Assembly: GCF_018035235.1 (NCBI RefSeq)
Contig: NZ_WPCV01000007.1
Location: forward strand, 1 to 37,327
Reading direction: 5' to 3'
DNA length: 37,327 nt
Origin: Citrobacter sp. On2M
GTDB taxonomy: Bacteria; Pseudomonadota; Gammaproteobacteria; Enterobacterales; Enterobacteriaceae
How positions within the stretch are numbered: the first letter of the stretch is position 1; each line of letters opens with the position of its first letter. This document shows, piece after piece, positions 1 to 9,276 of the stretch. Made by a program: the position numbers and the translations under genes. A model generated the notes under the pieces. The model was not told where the DNA came from. It worked only from the letters and a program-made list of their open reading frames with translations, and ran no database searches.

Positions 1-28
1 GCTTTAGCGCTCTGTCGCGAGGTGGCGT

Positions 29-56
29 ATATTACGCTTTCCTCTTTCAGAGTCAA
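29..56 (-). promoter_or_regulatory. rrn P2: rRNA operon promoter P2 (leftward)
   Basis: Read on the minus strand, TTGACT (51-56) and TAATAT (29-34) are separated by 16 bp, followed by a GC-rich CGCCACC stretch. This matches the P2 promoter of enterobacterial rrn operons and lies about 110 bp downstream of P1. The rRNA genes themselves lie left of the window. Confidence 0.88.
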
Positions 57-137
57 CCCTCATTTTCAGGTTTTTCTCTTCAACCGGACCGGCTGTTTGT
101 GTGAAGTGATTCACATCCGCCGTGTCGATGGAGGCGC

Positions 138-165
138 ATTATAGGGAGTTTCCTGCAGCCCGCAA
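138..165 (-). promoter_or_regulatory. rrn P1: rRNA operon promoter P1 (leftward)
   Basis: On the minus strand TTGCGG (160-165) and a perfect TATAAT (138-143) are 16 bp apart, with the GC-rich discriminator GCGCCTCC directly after the -10. The short spacer and this discriminator are hallmarks of ppGpp/DksA-controlled rrn P1 promoters. An AT-rich stretch upstream (about 166-200) is a likely UP element. By gene order it should be the rrnE promoter. Confidence 0.88.
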
Positions 166-346
166 CCCTTAAATGACAGAAAAATGACTGAGTGCTGCAT
201 TCCACAGCAAAACCCCGCTTTATACCCATTTGCACACAGAGTTATCCACAAACTCACCCATTACTTCTGCGATCCTTTCTGTATATGTACAGTCTTCAGC
301 GGTCGAAACGAGGGACAAAAGTGAAAAATAAAAATTCGCGAGCGTT

Positions 347-368
347 GCGCAAACGTTTTCGTTACAAT
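347..368 (+). promoter_or_regulatory. purH: PurR operator and purHD promoter -10
   Basis: GCGCAAACGTTTTCGT (347-362) differs from the PurR consensus ACGCAAACGTTTTCGT only at its first base. It abuts the -10 hexamer TACAAT (363-368), so bound PurR would block RNA polymerase. No good -35 is visible. A small GCCCC/GGGGC hairpin sits in the leader at about 388-401. The known role is repression of purHD when hypoxanthine or guanine is present. Confidence 0.88.
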
Positions 369-469
369 GCCCCCGCACAACAAGGATGCCCCGTAAGGGG
401 CGTTAGCTGAGTTTTTAGCCAAGAATTCACCTAACGCTCTCTGTAATAGTCAAATCCAGGGGATTTACC

Positions 470-2059
470 ATGCAACAACGTCGTCCAGTCCGCCGCGCTC
501 TGCTCAGTGTTTCTGACAAGGCCGGTATCATCGAATTCGCTCAGGCACTTTCCGCACGCGGTGTGGAGCTACTGTCTACAGGTGGCACTGCCCGCCTGTT
601 AGCGGAGAAAGGTCTGCCAGTGACCGAAGTTTCCGATTACACCGGCTTCCCGGAAATGATGGATGGACGCGTGAAGACCCTGCATCCAAAAGTCCACGGC
701 GGCATTCTTGGTCGCCGTGGTCAGGATGACGGAATAATGGAGCAACATGGTATCGCGCCTATCGATATGGTGGTTGTTAACTTGTACCCGTTCGCCCAGA
801 CCGTCGCCCGCGAAGGCTGTTCTCTGGAAGATGCCGTAGAGAACATTGATATCGGCGGCCCGACCATGGTGCGCTCTGCAGCCAAGAACCATAAAGATGT
901 AGCTATCGTTGTGAAGAGCAGCGACTACGATGCCATTATTAAAGAGATGGATGCCAACGATGGTTCTCTGACCCTCGACACGCGTTTCGATCTCGCGATT
1001 AAAGCCTTCGAACACACCGCCGCTTACGACAGCATGATCGCCAACTACTTTGGCAGCATGGTTCCGGCCTATCACGGCGAAAGCAAAGAAGCCGCCGGTC
1101 GCTTCCCACGTACGCTGAACCTGAACTTCATTAAGAAGCAGGATATGCGTTACGGCGAGAACAGCCACCAGCAGGCTGCCTTCTATATAGAAGAGAATGT
1201 TAAAGAAGCCTCCGTTGCCACCGCGCAGCAGGTACAGGGCAAAGCACTTTCCTACAACAACATCGCCGATACCGATGCGGCGCTGGAGTGCGTGAAAGAG
1301 TTCAGCGAACCGGCATGCGTTATCGTTAAGCACGCAAACCCGTGCGGTGTAGCGGTAAGCACCTCTATTCTTGACGCTTACGACCGCGCTTACAAAACCG
1401 ACCCAACCTCCGCATTCGGCGGCATCATCGCTTTTAACCGCGAGCTGGATGCTGAAACCGCGCAGGCGATTATCTCCCGCCAGTTCGTGGAAGTGATCAT
1501 CGCGCCTTCCGCCACCGAAGAAGCATTGAAAATTACCGCTGCCAAGCAGAACGTTCGCGTGCTGGTTTGCGGCCAATGGGCGCAGCGCGTACCGGGTCTG
1601 GACTTCAAGCGTGTGAACGGCGGCCTGCTGGTCCAGGACCGCGACCTCGGTATGGTGAGCGAAGCTGAACTGCGCGTGGTAACCAAACGCCAGCCGACCG
1701 AGCAAGAACTGCGTGATGCGCTGTTCTGCTGGAAAGTGGCAAAATTTGTGAAATCCAACGCCATTGTTTACGCCAAAGAGAACATGACTATCGGCATAGG
1801 CGCAGGCCAGATGAGCCGCGTGTACTCAGCCAAAATCGCCGGGATTAAGGCCGCCGACGAAGGTCTGGAAGTGAAAGGTTCCTCTATGGCTTCCGACGCC
1901 TTCTTCCCGTTCCGCGATGGGATTGATGCCGCTGCTGCCGCTGGCGTAACCTGCGTGATCCAACCGGGCGGTTCAATCCGCGATGACGAAGTGATTGCCG
2001 CCGCAGACGAGCACGGTATCGCGATGGTATTCACCGACATGCGCCACTTCCGCCATTAA
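470..2059 (+). CDS. purH: Bifunctional AICAR formyltransferase / IMP cyclohydrolase
   Basis: It catalyses the last two steps of de novo purine synthesis, formylating AICAR with 10-formyl-THF and closing the ring to IMP in the cytoplasm. The 529-residue length is that of E. coli PurH. The N-terminal ~200 residues form the MGS-like cyclohydrolase domain, with the STGGTA motif near the start. The rest is the transformylase, with the catalytic Lys-His pair in KHANPCG at about residues 287-288. The ATG at 470 follows the Shine-Dalgarno AGGGGA. It is the first gene of purHD, with 15 bp before purD, downstream of a PurR box. Nothing looks abnormal. Confidence 0.98.
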   Translation: MQQRRPVRRALLSVSDKAGIIEFAQALSARGVELLSTGGTARLLAEKGLPVTEVSDYTGFPEMMDGRVKTLHPKVHGGILGRRGQDDGIMEQHGIAPIDMVVVNLYPFAQTVAREGCSLEDAVENIDIGGPTMVRSAAKNHKDVAIVVKSSDYDAIIKEMDANDGSLTLDTRFDLAIKAFEHTAAYDSMIANYFGSMVPAYHGESKEAAGRFPRTLNLNFIKKQDMRYGENSHQQAAFYIEENVKEASVATAQQVQGKALSYNNIADTDAALECVKEFSEPACVIVKHANPCGVAVSTSILDAYDRAYKTDPTSAFGGIIAFNRELDAETAQAIISRQFVEVIIAPSATEEALKITAAKQNVRVLVCGQWAQRVPGLDFKRVNGGLLVQDRDLGMVSEAELRVVTKRQPTEQELRDALFCWKVAKFVKSNAIVYAKENMTIGIGAGQMSRVYSAKIAGIKAADEGLEVKGSSMASDAFFPFRDGIDAAAAAGVTCVIQPGGSIRDDEVIAAADEHGIAMVFTDMRHFRH

Positions 2060-2074
2060 TCCACGGAGCAGACG

Positions 2075-3364
2075 ATGAAAATATTAGTGATTGGCAATGG
2101 CGGGCGCGAGCACGCCCTCGCCTGGAAAGCGGCGCAGTCGCCAAAAGTCGAAACGGTATTTGTCGCCCCGGGCAACGCGGGCACCGCGCTGGAACCCACG
2201 CTACAAAACGTGGCCATCGGCGTAACGGATATTCCGGCGCTGCTGAGCTTTGCCCAGAACGAGAAGATCGATCTGACCATCGTTGGTCCGGAAGCGCCGC
2301 TGGTGATTGGTGTGGTTGATGCATTCCGCGCCGCCGGTCTGAAAATCTTCGGCCCAACCGAAGGTGCCGCGCAGCTGGAAGGCTCCAAAGCCTTCACCAA
2401 AGATTTTCTTGCGCGCCATCAGATTCCAACGGCGGAGTACCAAAACTTCACCGAAATCGAACCTGCGCTGGCTTACCTGCGCGAGAAAGGCGCGCCGATC
2501 GTTATCAAAGCCGACGGTCTGGCCGCCGGTAAAGGCGTGATTGTGGCGATGACGCTGGAGGAAGCGGAATCCGCGGTTCATGACATGCTGGCCGGTAACG
2601 CGTTTGGCGACGCGGGCCACCGCATCGTTATCGAAGAGTTCCTCGACGGTGAAGAAGCGAGCTTTATCGTGATGGTCGATGGCGAGCACGTGCTGCCGAT
2701 GGCCACCAGCCAGGACCACAAACGCGTGGGCAACGGCGATACCGGTCCGAACACCGGCGGGATGGGTGCCTACTCTCCAGCACCGGTAGTGACTGACGAA
2801 GTCCACCAGCGCACCATGGAACGCATCATCTGGCCAACGGTGAAAGGCATGGCGGCGGAAGGTAACACCTACACCGGTTTCCTCTATGCGGGTCTGATGA
2901 TCGACAAGCAGGGTAACCCGAAGGTTATCGAGTTCAACTGCCGCTTCGGCGATCCGGAAACCCAGCCGATCATGCTGCGCATGAAGTCCGATCTGGTGGA
3001 GCTGTGCCTCGCCGCCTGTGACGGCAAGCTGGATGAGAAAACCTCCGAGTGGGACGAACGCGCATCTCTGGGTGTGGTCATTGCCGCCGGAGGTTATCCG
3101 GGCAATTACAATACCGGCGATGAAATCCACGGCCTGCCGCTGGAAGACGTCACTGACGGTAAAGTGTTCCACGCCGGCACCAAACTGTCTGCTGACGATC
3201 GCGTGCTGACCAACGGCGGTCGCGTACTGTGTGCAACCGCGCTGGGTAACACCGTGGCAGAAGCGCAGAAACGCGCCTACGCCCTGATGACAGACATCCG
3301 CTGGAACGGCTGCTTCAGCCGTAACGACATCGGCTGGCGCGCTATCGAACGTGAGCAAAACTAA
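2075..3364 (+). CDS. purD: Phosphoribosylamine-glycine ligase (GARS)
   Basis: It joins glycine to 5-phosphoribosylamine using ATP, the second step of purine synthesis. The 429 residues match the family length and show the order N-domain (starts MKILVIGNGGREHALAWK), ATP-grasp domain with IVIKADGLAAGKGV near residue 142, and metal/ATP site EFNCRFGDPETQ near residue 286. The start is preceded by GGAG. It follows purH in one operon. Its last 4 bp overlap the end of the convergent gene zraR. Confidence 0.98.
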   Translation: MKILVIGNGGREHALAWKAAQSPKVETVFVAPGNAGTALEPTLQNVAIGVTDIPALLSFAQNEKIDLTIVGPEAPLVIGVVDAFRAAGLKIFGPTEGAAQLEGSKAFTKDFLARHQIPTAEYQNFTEIEPALAYLREKGAPIVIKADGLAAGKGVIVAMTLEEAESAVHDMLAGNAFGDAGHRIVIEEFLDGEEASFIVMVDGEHVLPMATSQDHKRVGNGDTGPNTGGMGAYSPAPVVTDEVHQRTMERIIWPTVKGMAAEGNTYTGFLYAGLMIDKQGNPKVIEFNCRFGDPETQPIMLRMKSDLVELCLAACDGKLDEKTSEWDERASLGVVIAAGGYPGNYNTGDEIHGLPLEDVTDGKVFHAGTKLSADDRVLTNGGRVLCATALGNTVAEAQKRAYALMTDIRWNGCFSRNDIGWRAIEREQN

Positions 3365-4686
3365 CGGCTGAGCTTAGCCAGCAGTGTTTTGCGCGTAATA
3401 CCTAACTGACGGGCGGCTTCGGTTTTATTGCCGCCCGTTTTCTCCAGTGCAGCCAGAATCACCTCTTTTTCGACATCCACCAGCGGTTGGATCTCGCCAC
3501 TGTATTCCGTTTTTATCGGCGTCGCAGCAATCGCCATTGGCAGCTCACGTTCAGAAATATATTCCCCCGTTAGCAGCACCACCGATCGCTCAATCGCATT
3601 TTCCAGCTCACGGATATTGCCCGGCCAGTCGTAATGGATCAGGAGATCCATCGCCTGCGGAGTAAAGCCTTTCACCGCTTTTCGGTTACGCTCGGCAAAA
3701 CGCTGGAGAAAATATTCGGCCAGCAGTGGAATATCTTCCCGACGCTGGCGCAATGCTGGCATTTCAATGGTGACGACGTTCAGGCGATAGTAGAGATCCT
3801 GGCGAAAGCGCCCGGCACTGACTTCCTCCGCCAGATCTCGATGCGTGGCGGCGATCAGCCGGACATCAACTGCAATGGTCTGGTTGCTGCCAACCCGCTG
3901 TACTTCCCGCTCCTGGATCGCTCGCAGCAGACGCACCTGCATCAGCGGTGAGATATCGCCAATTTCATCAAGAAACAGCGTGCCACCATCGGCTTCCACA
4001 AAGCGACCTTCCCGGCGTTTATCCGCCCCGGTAAACGCACCTTTCTCGTGACCGAACAGCTCAGATTCCAGCAAAGATTCATTGAGTGCCGCGCAGTTCA
4101 GCGTGACCAGCGGCTTATCGCTGCGTGCGCTGCTGGCATGTAGCGCCCGGGCCACCAGTTCTTTGCCCGTCCCGGAGTTTCCGTGGATGAGCACCGTGGC
4201 GTCCGAGGGCGCAACCATCGCAATTTCGTTGAGCAACTGCTGCATCGCCGGACTACGACCAATCATGCCAAACTGCGCCGCCGACGCTGACGGCAATTCA
4301 GCGCTCGTTTCCCGCGTGTGCGCCAGCGCTTTTTCCAGCGTCTCCTGCAACCGGTCAAAGTCCAGCGGTTTGATCAAGTAGTCCAGCGCCCCGGTTTTCA
4401 GCGCCTCAACGGCAGTCTCCACGCTGGAGAACGCCGTCATGATCAATACCGGAATCGCCGGATTCAGCGCTTTAATCTCTTTCAGCGTAGCGATACCGTC
4501 CATCTCTGCCATGCGCACATCACACAGCACTAAATCAAATACACGTTCGCGCACCTGTTCCAGCGCCGCTCGCCCGCTATAAGCCAACGCAACGTCATAA
4601 CCCCAGCCGCGCAGCAGCGCCTGTAAAATGGTGCAGTGGCTGATATCGTCATCCACCACCAGAATAGTGATTTTTCCGTGCGTCAT
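3361..4686 (-). CDS. zraR: Sigma-54-dependent response regulator of zinc/envelope stress
   Basis: This is a cytoplasmic NtrC-family activator of zraP and zraSR. The 441 residues contain a receiver domain with the phospho-acceptor Asp56 (LCDVRM), an AAA+ domain with Walker A GNSGTGKE and the sigma-54 contact loop GAFTGA, and a C-terminal Fis-type HTH ([18 protein letters not shown]). The ATG lies 5 bp after the zraS stop, with AAGG as ribosome site, so the two are translationally close. The 3' end overlaps purD by 4 bp on the opposite strand. Orthology to E. coli ZraR (HydG) is clear from length, context and sequence. Confidence 0.96.
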   Translation of the reverse strand: MTHGKITILVVDDDISHCTILQALLRGWGYDVALAYSGRAALEQVRERVFDLVLCDVRMAEMDGIATLKEIKALNPAIPVLIMTAFSSVETAVEALKTGALDYLIKPLDFDRLQETLEKALAHTRETSAELPSASAAQFGMIGRSPAMQQLLNEIAMVAPSDATVLIHGNSGTGKELVARALHASSARSDKPLVTLNCAALNESLLESELFGHEKGAFTGADKRREGRFVEADGGTLFLDEIGDISPLMQVRLLRAIQEREVQRVGSNQTIAVDVRLIAATHRDLAEEVSAGRFRQDLYYRLNVVTIEMPALRQRREDIPLLAEYFLQRFAERNRKAVKGFTPQAMDLLIHYDWPGNIRELENAIERSVVLLTGEYISERELPMAIAATPIKTEYSGEIQPLVDVEKEVILAALEKTGGNKTEAARQLGITRKTLLAKLSR

Positions 4687-4691
4687 CCTTG

Positions 4692-6077
4692 TTAATCCTG
4701 TTGTTTCGCTTTAGTCGGCAGCCAAAAGGTAAAGGTCGCGCCTTTGCCCTCAACGCTTGCCACCTGAATGGTGCCGCCGTGCTGTTCAACTATATTCTGC
4801 ACCACCGCCAGCCCGAGGCCGGTGCCGTCAGCTTTGGTCGTAAAGTAAGGCGTAAAAATGGCCTCCAGCTGTTCTGGAGCAATCCCCTTCCCGCTATCGG
4901 TCACCACGATTTTAACGCGATCGCCGCTGCTTTCACTTGCTTCAACCACTATTGTGCCCTGACGACCAATGGCATGAATGGCGTTCAGATACAGATTCAA
5001 CAAAATCTGCGTCAGCCGGTCGGGGTCGGCCTGAATCGCGGGCAGCGTAGGATTAGCCGAAAAACGGAGCTGGATTTCGCGACTTGCCGCATCCTGGCTC
5101 ACCAGATGTAATGAGTGGGTGATAACCTTGTTAAGATCCACCTGTTGCAGCGTCAGATGCGCTGGCTTCACCAGCTCCAGCAATTCGCTCACCACCCGAT
5201 TTAAACGGTCCGCTTCTTTCGCCATTACCTGAGCCAACTCATGTGACTCGCCACCTGGAGGGGTTCGTTCGGCAAAATATTTTGCTAAACCTTTGATGGA
5301 TGAAAGCGGGTTACGAATTTCATGTGCGACTCCGGCCGCCAGGTGTCCGAGCGCCATCAGTTTTTCTTTACGCTTCATCGCATCCTGCAGTTCTTTGTAC
5401 GAACGCTGATAGCGCTGATACCAGAAGAACGTCAGCACGGTGGCCAGTAACACGGCTGCCAGCGCGGACAGGACAATCAGGGTGTTACGCCACTCTCTTG
5501 CCTGAGTCGCTGCCAGATCGCTGGCATCAAAGGCGATAAATATGGTTTGTGCAGGGATGTTAAGCTGCCTGTCATCGTTGGCGCAACGCGCCATGCCATG
5601 ACGTCCTGGACCATACGTCGGCTGAAACTGGCGATAAATTTCCAGGGCCGGCGTGTTTTCACCGCTCCCCACTGGAATGTCAATATTTCGCCAGTTTTCT
5701 TGTTCTCCGGGATTAAGCTGCCGCAGGACATCCGGTGAATAGAGCGTTTTCCCGACCATCGCGGAATTGCTGTGAGTAATAACAACGCCATGCTCATCAA
5801 CAACGGCAAACCATAGCACACCTGGTTGTACGGCCATTTGTTCCAGCAGCGTCTGCTGTTGAGCATGATGCATGCGCATCCCCATACCTACGCGCGTACC
5901 AGACTCCAGAGCGCGAATGAGCACGCTGCCTTTTTCCAGTAGCGTTTGCCGTGCAGCACCGCTTTCCCGCCCATAGTCCCGAATGGTCATAACCGAAAAC
6001 CAGCCGACCAAAATCAGGATTGCCGCCAGCAAGAGTCGGCTCAACCACTTTGCAGCCGTGTCCTTATAAAGACGCAT
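4692..6077 (-). CDS. zraS: Membrane sensor histidine kinase for zinc/envelope stress
   Basis: This inner-membrane kinase phosphorylates ZraR and is repressed by the periplasmic partner ZraP. The frame is open back to 6173, but I chose the ATG at 6077 (starts MRLYKDTAAKWL). It has a strong AGGGAGAG site, gives 461 residues (E. coli 465), and the longer reading would start upstream of the sigma-54 promoter. It has TM1 at about 14-31, a periplasmic sensor, TM2 at about 198-219, a HisKA domain with His252 in VAHEIRNP, and an ATPase domain with DSGKGI and GTGLGLAVV. It forms an operon with zraR. Confidence 0.95.
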   Translation of the reverse strand: MRLYKDTAAKWLSRLLLAAILILVGWFSVMTIRDYGRESGAARQTLLEKGSVLIRALESGTRVGMGMRMHHAQQQTLLEQMAVQPGVLWFAVVDEHGVVITHSNSAMVGKTLYSPDVLRQLNPGEQENWRNIDIPVGSGENTPALEIYRQFQPTYGPGRHGMARCANDDRQLNIPAQTIFIAFDASDLAATQAREWRNTLIVLSALAAVLLATVLTFFWYQRYQRSYKELQDAMKRKEKLMALGHLAAGVAHEIRNPLSSIKGLAKYFAERTPPGGESHELAQVMAKEADRLNRVVSELLELVKPAHLTLQQVDLNKVITHSLHLVSQDAASREIQLRFSANPTLPAIQADPDRLTQILLNLYLNAIHAIGRQGTIVVEASESSGDRVKIVVTDSGKGIAPEQLEAIFTPYFTTKADGTGLGLAVVQNIVEQHGGTIQVASVEGKGATFTFWLPTKAKQQD

Positions 6078-6125
6078 ACGCTCTCCCTTTACCCTACCTG
6101 TTCCTTTCATCGTTACAGGTATACA

Positions 6126-6140
6126 GCAGAAATCATGCCA
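6126..6140 (-). promoter_or_regulatory. Sigma-54 promoter of zraSR
   Basis: On the minus strand TGGCAT-N5-CTGC carries GG and GC at the correct 10-bp spacing for -24/-12 elements. It points to zraS with an expected leader of about 38 nt. It fits the known sigma-54 dependence of the zra system. Confidence 0.8.
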
Positions 6141-6189
6141 TTTTTTCCTCCTGATAACCCTGCCCTCAAACACAAACTGCTGAAAGTAC

Positions 6190-6237
6190 CGGGTAAAAAT
6201 GACCCGCTGGCGCGTTCTGGCGAGTCATTTTTACCCG
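6190..6237. promoter_or_regulatory. Paired ZraR activator sites (inverted repeat)
   Basis: Two perfect inverted copies of CGGGTAAAAATGAC occur at 6190-6203 and 6224-6237. Similarity continues inward as YCGC. The centres are 34 bp apart, about three helical turns. They sit about 50 bp from each flanking sigma-54 promoter, the usual place for enhancer-type sites. Assignment to ZraR is inference from position and gene context. Confidence 0.75.
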
Positions 6238-6289
6238 TTTTCCTGCAAAGACGACACGTACAACGCCCGCAGGACAGGGATTGCCGCTT

Positions 6290-6304
6290 TGGCACGGAAG
6301 ATGC
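6290..6304 (+). promoter_or_regulatory. Sigma-54 promoter of zraP
   Basis: TGGCAC-N5-ATGC has the -24 GG (6291-6292) and -12 GC (6303-6304) exactly 10 bp apart. It lies 38 bp before the zraP start and diverges from the zraSR sigma-54 promoter. Confidence 0.82.
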
Positions 6305-6341
6305 AGAAGGGAATGTAAGCTAACCAACAGGAGAATGAACA

Positions 6342-6785
6342 ATGAAACGGAACAACAAAATGGCACTGATTGCACTCTCTCTTCTGGCTCTGGGCTCTAC
6401 CCCAGCGCTGGCACAGCATCACTGGGGGTATGGTGATGGCATGCAGCAGCGGGGCGGTGCGCCAATGACCGCTGAGCAGCAGGCAACCGCGCAGAAAATC
6501 TATGATGATTACTACTCACAGACCAGCGCATTGCGCCAACAGTTGACCTCCAAACGTTATGAGTACAACGCGTTGTTAACAGCCAGCTCGCCAGACACGG
6601 CAAAAATTAACGCCGTGGCAAAAGAGATGGAAGCGTTGAATCAGTCCCTGGATGAGCAGCGTGTTAAACGCGATGTCGCCATGGCGCAGGCAGGCGTGCC
6701 TCGCGGAGCGGGAATGGGTTACGGTGGATGCGGCGGTGGCGGTAACCATCGCGGCGGCGGCCATATGGGAATGGGCCACTGGTAA
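6342..6785 (+). CDS. zraP: Periplasmic zinc-binding chaperone ZraP
   Basis: This is a small periplasmic protein of the CpxP/Spy-like zinc resistance family that binds zinc, acts as a chaperone and dampens ZraS. The 147 residues begin with a Sec signal peptide (MKRNNKMALIALSLLALG) with likely cleavage after ALA at residue 24. The middle is helical and charged. The C-terminal tail is rich in Gly and His with one Cys (GGCGGGGNHRGGGHMG), a plausible metal site. A strong AGGAG precedes the ATG. It is divergent from zraSR and convergent with yjaH (23 bp apart). Confidence 0.94.
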   Translation: MKRNNKMALIALSLLALGSTPALAQHHWGYGDGMQQRGGAPMTAEQQATAQKIYDDYYSQTSALRQQLTSKRYEYNALLTASSPDTAKINAVAKEMEALNQSLDEQRVKRDVAMAQAGVPRGAGMGYGGCGGGGNHRGGGHMGMGHW

Positions 6786-6808
6786 CAGTATTACCTGATG
6801 GCAGATTA

Positions 6809-7507
6809 TCAGAAGGTTTTGGCTGTAGGCTGCCAGCGACAAAAATCTTCATTAGCGACCAGCAGTAGCTGCGACCCTTCGGGCGCTTCCAGCCATGCCA
6901 CACTCACCTCGACGGATGAATGGCTCTGGCGGCGCTCAATATGGTTTATCGCCCACGATTCCAGATCGGGTTTCAGCGTCTCACCTTCACAGGTCGTAAC
7001 CGTGTGATTCGCATGCCAGCGTCCCTGATGCAGTATCACCCGTCCCTGACGCAACGCATCGCTTGTCTGGCGGATTTGATCGGCTCGATAGCGGTAAAGC
7101 GCGATTTGATCGCTGGAAAGCTGCTGCTTAAGACCGTCGACTTCACGCTGCATGAAACTCAGCTCACCCCGGTCATCGAAGCGTATACGGACATGTTCTT
7201 GGGGTTTACTGTAGGTGTTGAGTTCTATCAAAGAGAGCGTATCACCCTGCCAGCGATATTCACTGGTGGTGGTATCACCTTTACGCCACGGACTAAATAC
7301 CGAGAGCAAGTGAACATCGTCGCTGGAATCTTTACGCCAAATGCGTACCGCCCCCTGATCGCCAACATAGCCGCTGGCTGTGAACGGAGGAAGCTCAGAG
7401 TGGCGACTACAGGCAGACAGTAACAGAACACCTGAAAGCCAAAGCGAGTGACGCCAGATGGACAAAAGGGGCGAAACCGCCCCTTCGATAAAACTGTTCA
7501 CTGCCAC
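6809..7507 (-). CDS. yjaH: DUF1481 lipoprotein YjaH
   Basis: This is an uncharacterised envelope protein of 232 residues. A hydrophobic N-terminal segment ends in the lipobox LLSAC at about residues 29-33, so a lipid-anchored exported protein is likely. The GTG at 7507 gives the length usual in E. coli (about 231), and a second GTG at 7501 is equally possible. Neither has a strong ribosome site. It starts only 5 bp after the hupA stop, and its first codons contain the hupA terminator hairpin (7464-7485). Function is unknown. Confidence 0.85.
   Translation of the reverse strand: MAVNSFIEGAVSPLLSIWRHSLWLSGVLLLSACSRHSELPPFTASGYVGDQGAVRIWRKDSSDDVHLLSVFSPWRKGDTTTSEYRWQGDTLSLIELNTYSKPQEHVRIRFDDRGELSFMQREVDGLKQQLSSDQIALYRYRADQIRQTSDALRQGRVILHQGRWHANHTVTTCEGETLKPDLESWAINHIERRQSHSSVEVSVAWLEAPEGSQLLLVANEDFCRWQPTAKTF
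7464..7485 (-). terminator. hupA intrinsic terminator inside yjaH
   Basis: On the minus strand an 8-bp stem AAGGGGCG/CGCCCCTT with loop GTTT is followed by a short T run (TTTTG counting stem bases). It lies 28 bp after the hupA stop and is also codons of yjaH (around EGAVSPLLS). Confidence 0.75.
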
Positions 7508-7512
7508 GCGAA

Positions 7513-7785
7513 TTACTTAACCGCGTCTTTCAGTGCTTTACCAGAAACAAATGCCGGTACGTTAGCTGCGGCAATTTTGATTTCTTTACCGGTCTGCGGG
7601 TTGCGGCCAGTACGCTCAGCACGGTGGTTCACTTTGAAGGTACCGAAACCAACCAGTTGTACAGCATCGCCTTCTTTCAGAGACTCAGTAATAGCAGCCA
7701 GAGTGGATTCCAGAGCAGCTTTAGCCTGTGTTTTAGACAGTTCTGCTTTGTCTGCAATTACATCAATCAGTTGAGTCTTGTTCAT
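7513..7785 (-). CDS. hupA: DNA-binding protein HU, alpha subunit
   Basis: HU is a nucleoid-associated protein that bends DNA as homo- or heterodimers. The 90 residues show the HU/IHF signature [20 protein letters not shown] (46-65), with the intercalating Pro63 at the tip of the beta arm. The start [11 protein letters not shown] identifies the alpha rather than the beta subunit. A good AAGGA site precedes the ATG. Downstream is yjaH, and transcription should be strongly reduced by the terminator inside that gene. Confidence 0.98.
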   Translation of the reverse strand: MNKTQLIDVIADKAELSKTQAKAALESTLAAITESLKEGDAVQLVGFGTFKVNHRAERTGRNPQTGKEIKIAAANVPAFVSGKALKDAVK

Positions 7786-7971
7786 AAGTTATCCTTACAA
7801 TGTGTTTATCGCTTGCTAAGCATCGAGTGCGACGGAAATGCCAGAAAAGCACTCTCCTGCATACACGCACCGATAGCCACTTTTTTTCGCCCCCCAAATG
7901 TAGACCAGACCGGGGGCAGATGGGAAGCCTTCAGGCATGACAAATCAGGCGTTAAATCACGTTTTGTGGTG

Positions 7972-8562
7972 TCATTGCTGAAAATTTATACCAATATTGC
8001 TCTCGCCAGCCTCGCGCAGGTCTGCACGAAGCCCTTTTATCAGCTCAATATCGCGTTCTTCACAATCGGCTAAAAGTCGGAAGATTTCCCACTGAATATC
8101 CCATTCTTGCTCAACGGCCGGGTTCTCTTTGAGCTCTTCATCGGTCATTTCGCGACCAGCTTGCGTCATTTCCAGCATCGCGACGGTGGTAATAGAAGCC
8201 TTACTGACTTCAATTGCGTGTTCCAGCGTTTCACCACTCAGACGCGAATGCATCAGTTCGCTTAATGCCACACAGGCATCGATCGCCGGGTACACGCCGT
8301 ACAGATCGTAATCATCTGCAGAAGGAATGGCCTCTTCAAACTTTTCCAACTGACTATCGAAATTGATTTTCGCGTCTTTCACCGTCAACGCTTCCCAAAT
8401 AAGATCCAGAATTCGGCGATAAATCTGACCATCGCCAAATTCGGTTTGCTTGCAGAACATAGCGTAGTTTGGGTACATGCGCTCGCACAGACAGGCCATA
8501 AACGTAACATGCTGCCAGCTTTCCAGCTTCTCCAGACGCAGGTGAATCGGGTTTTGTAACAT
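7972..8562 (-). CDS. yjaG: DUF416 family protein YjaG
   Basis: This is a 196-residue cytoplasmic protein without signal peptide or membrane segment, acidic and mostly helical. It starts MLQNPIHLRLEKLESWQHV and matches E. coli YjaG along its length, but no biochemical function is established. It lies between nfi and hupA, all leftward, 33 bp downstream of nfi. Confidence 0.92.
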   Translation of the reverse strand: MLQNPIHLRLEKLESWQHVTFMACLCERMYPNYAMFCKQTEFGDGQIYRRILDLIWEALTVKDAKINFDSQLEKFEEAIPSADDYDLYGVYPAIDACVALSELMHSRLSGETLEHAIEVSKASITTVAMLEMTQAGREMTDEELKENPAVEQEWDIQWEIFRLLADCEERDIELIKGLRADLREAGESNIGINFQQ

Positions 8563-8595
8563 GATGAGTTCTCAAATACGGAAATTAGCGGCAGT

Positions 8596-9276
8596 TTACC
8601 CGATATGGGGCGTTTTTGCTGCAAGCCGCGTAAAAGCCGGGCGTTCAGATGCGACCGCATCTGCCCAGCGTGTTGGTTCCGGCAGACGATAACCGTTCAT
8701 ACAGCGTTGTACCCATGCCAACGCGCGGTCCAGGCTCACGCGATGACCCGTAGAGATAAACAACGGGTTACAGCGTGCTTTGCTGCGCCAGACCCACGCC
8801 AGCTGTTCGTCTTTATCCAGCAACGGCGCTAGCGCTCCGGGTTCGGCAGCGAGCGGCTCAAACTTGCCGCATAACCGTTTTTTCGCCACGCCAATCGTCG
8901 GGACATCCACCAGCAGACCAAAATGGCTGGCTACGCCCAGGCGACGCGGGTGAGAGATACCGTGACCGTCAACGAACAGCAGATCGGGCTTGTGCGAGAG
9001 CAACTGCCAGGCAGCCATCAACGCGGGCGTTTCACGAAAGGAGAGAAAGCCTGGAATGTAAGGCATGGTGGTGGCGATTCGCGCCACCTTGTATTCAACC
9101 AGTTCCAGCGTCGGGTATTTCAGTAAGACCATTGCGGCCCGCGTCACTTCGCCGCCCTGCTCAAACCCTACGTCCGCCCCGCCGATCAGATCCGGCGGAT
9201 CGTTCTGCAGGCGATCCTCGCGGATCACCGAAGAGGCCAGTTCAAGCTGCTGCGCGCGCAGCGACGCGAGATCCAT
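8596..9276 (-). CDS. nfi: Endonuclease V (deoxyinosine 3'-endonuclease)
   Basis: It starts repair of deaminated adenine by cutting the second phosphodiester 3' to deoxyinosine. The 226 residues (E. coli 223) carry the metal-binding acids Asp35 (GADVGF), Glu82 ([11 protein letters not shown]) and Asp103 (VDGHG), with the wedge motif PYIPG at 72-76. These agree with the known family pattern. Its ATG overlaps the hemE stop by one base (TAATG), implying coupled translation. Confidence 0.97.
   Translation of the reverse strand: MDLASLRAQQLELASSVIREDRLQNDPPDLIGGADVGFEQGGEVTRAAMVLLKYPTLELVEYKVARIATTMPYIPGFLSFRETPALMAAWQLLSHKPDLLFVDGHGISHPRRLGVASHFGLLVDVPTIGVAKKRLCGKFEPLAAEPGALAPLLDKDEQLAWVWRSKARCNPLFISTGHRVSLDRALAWVQRCMNGYRLPEPTRWADAVASERPAFTRLAAKTPHIG

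Noticed and set aside
192..410. 72-codon plus-strand frame in the rrn-purH gap
   Set aside because: It crosses the PurR operator and promoter, and its composition is not protein-like.
599..1705. 368-codon frame opposite purH, and a similar one at 2201-3358 opposite purD
   Set aside because: Both are antisense shadows of clearly conserved genes.
6078..6173. N-terminal extension of zraS by 32 residues
   Set aside because: It would start upstream of the sigma-54 promoter. The ATG at 6077 has the better ribosome site and the family length.
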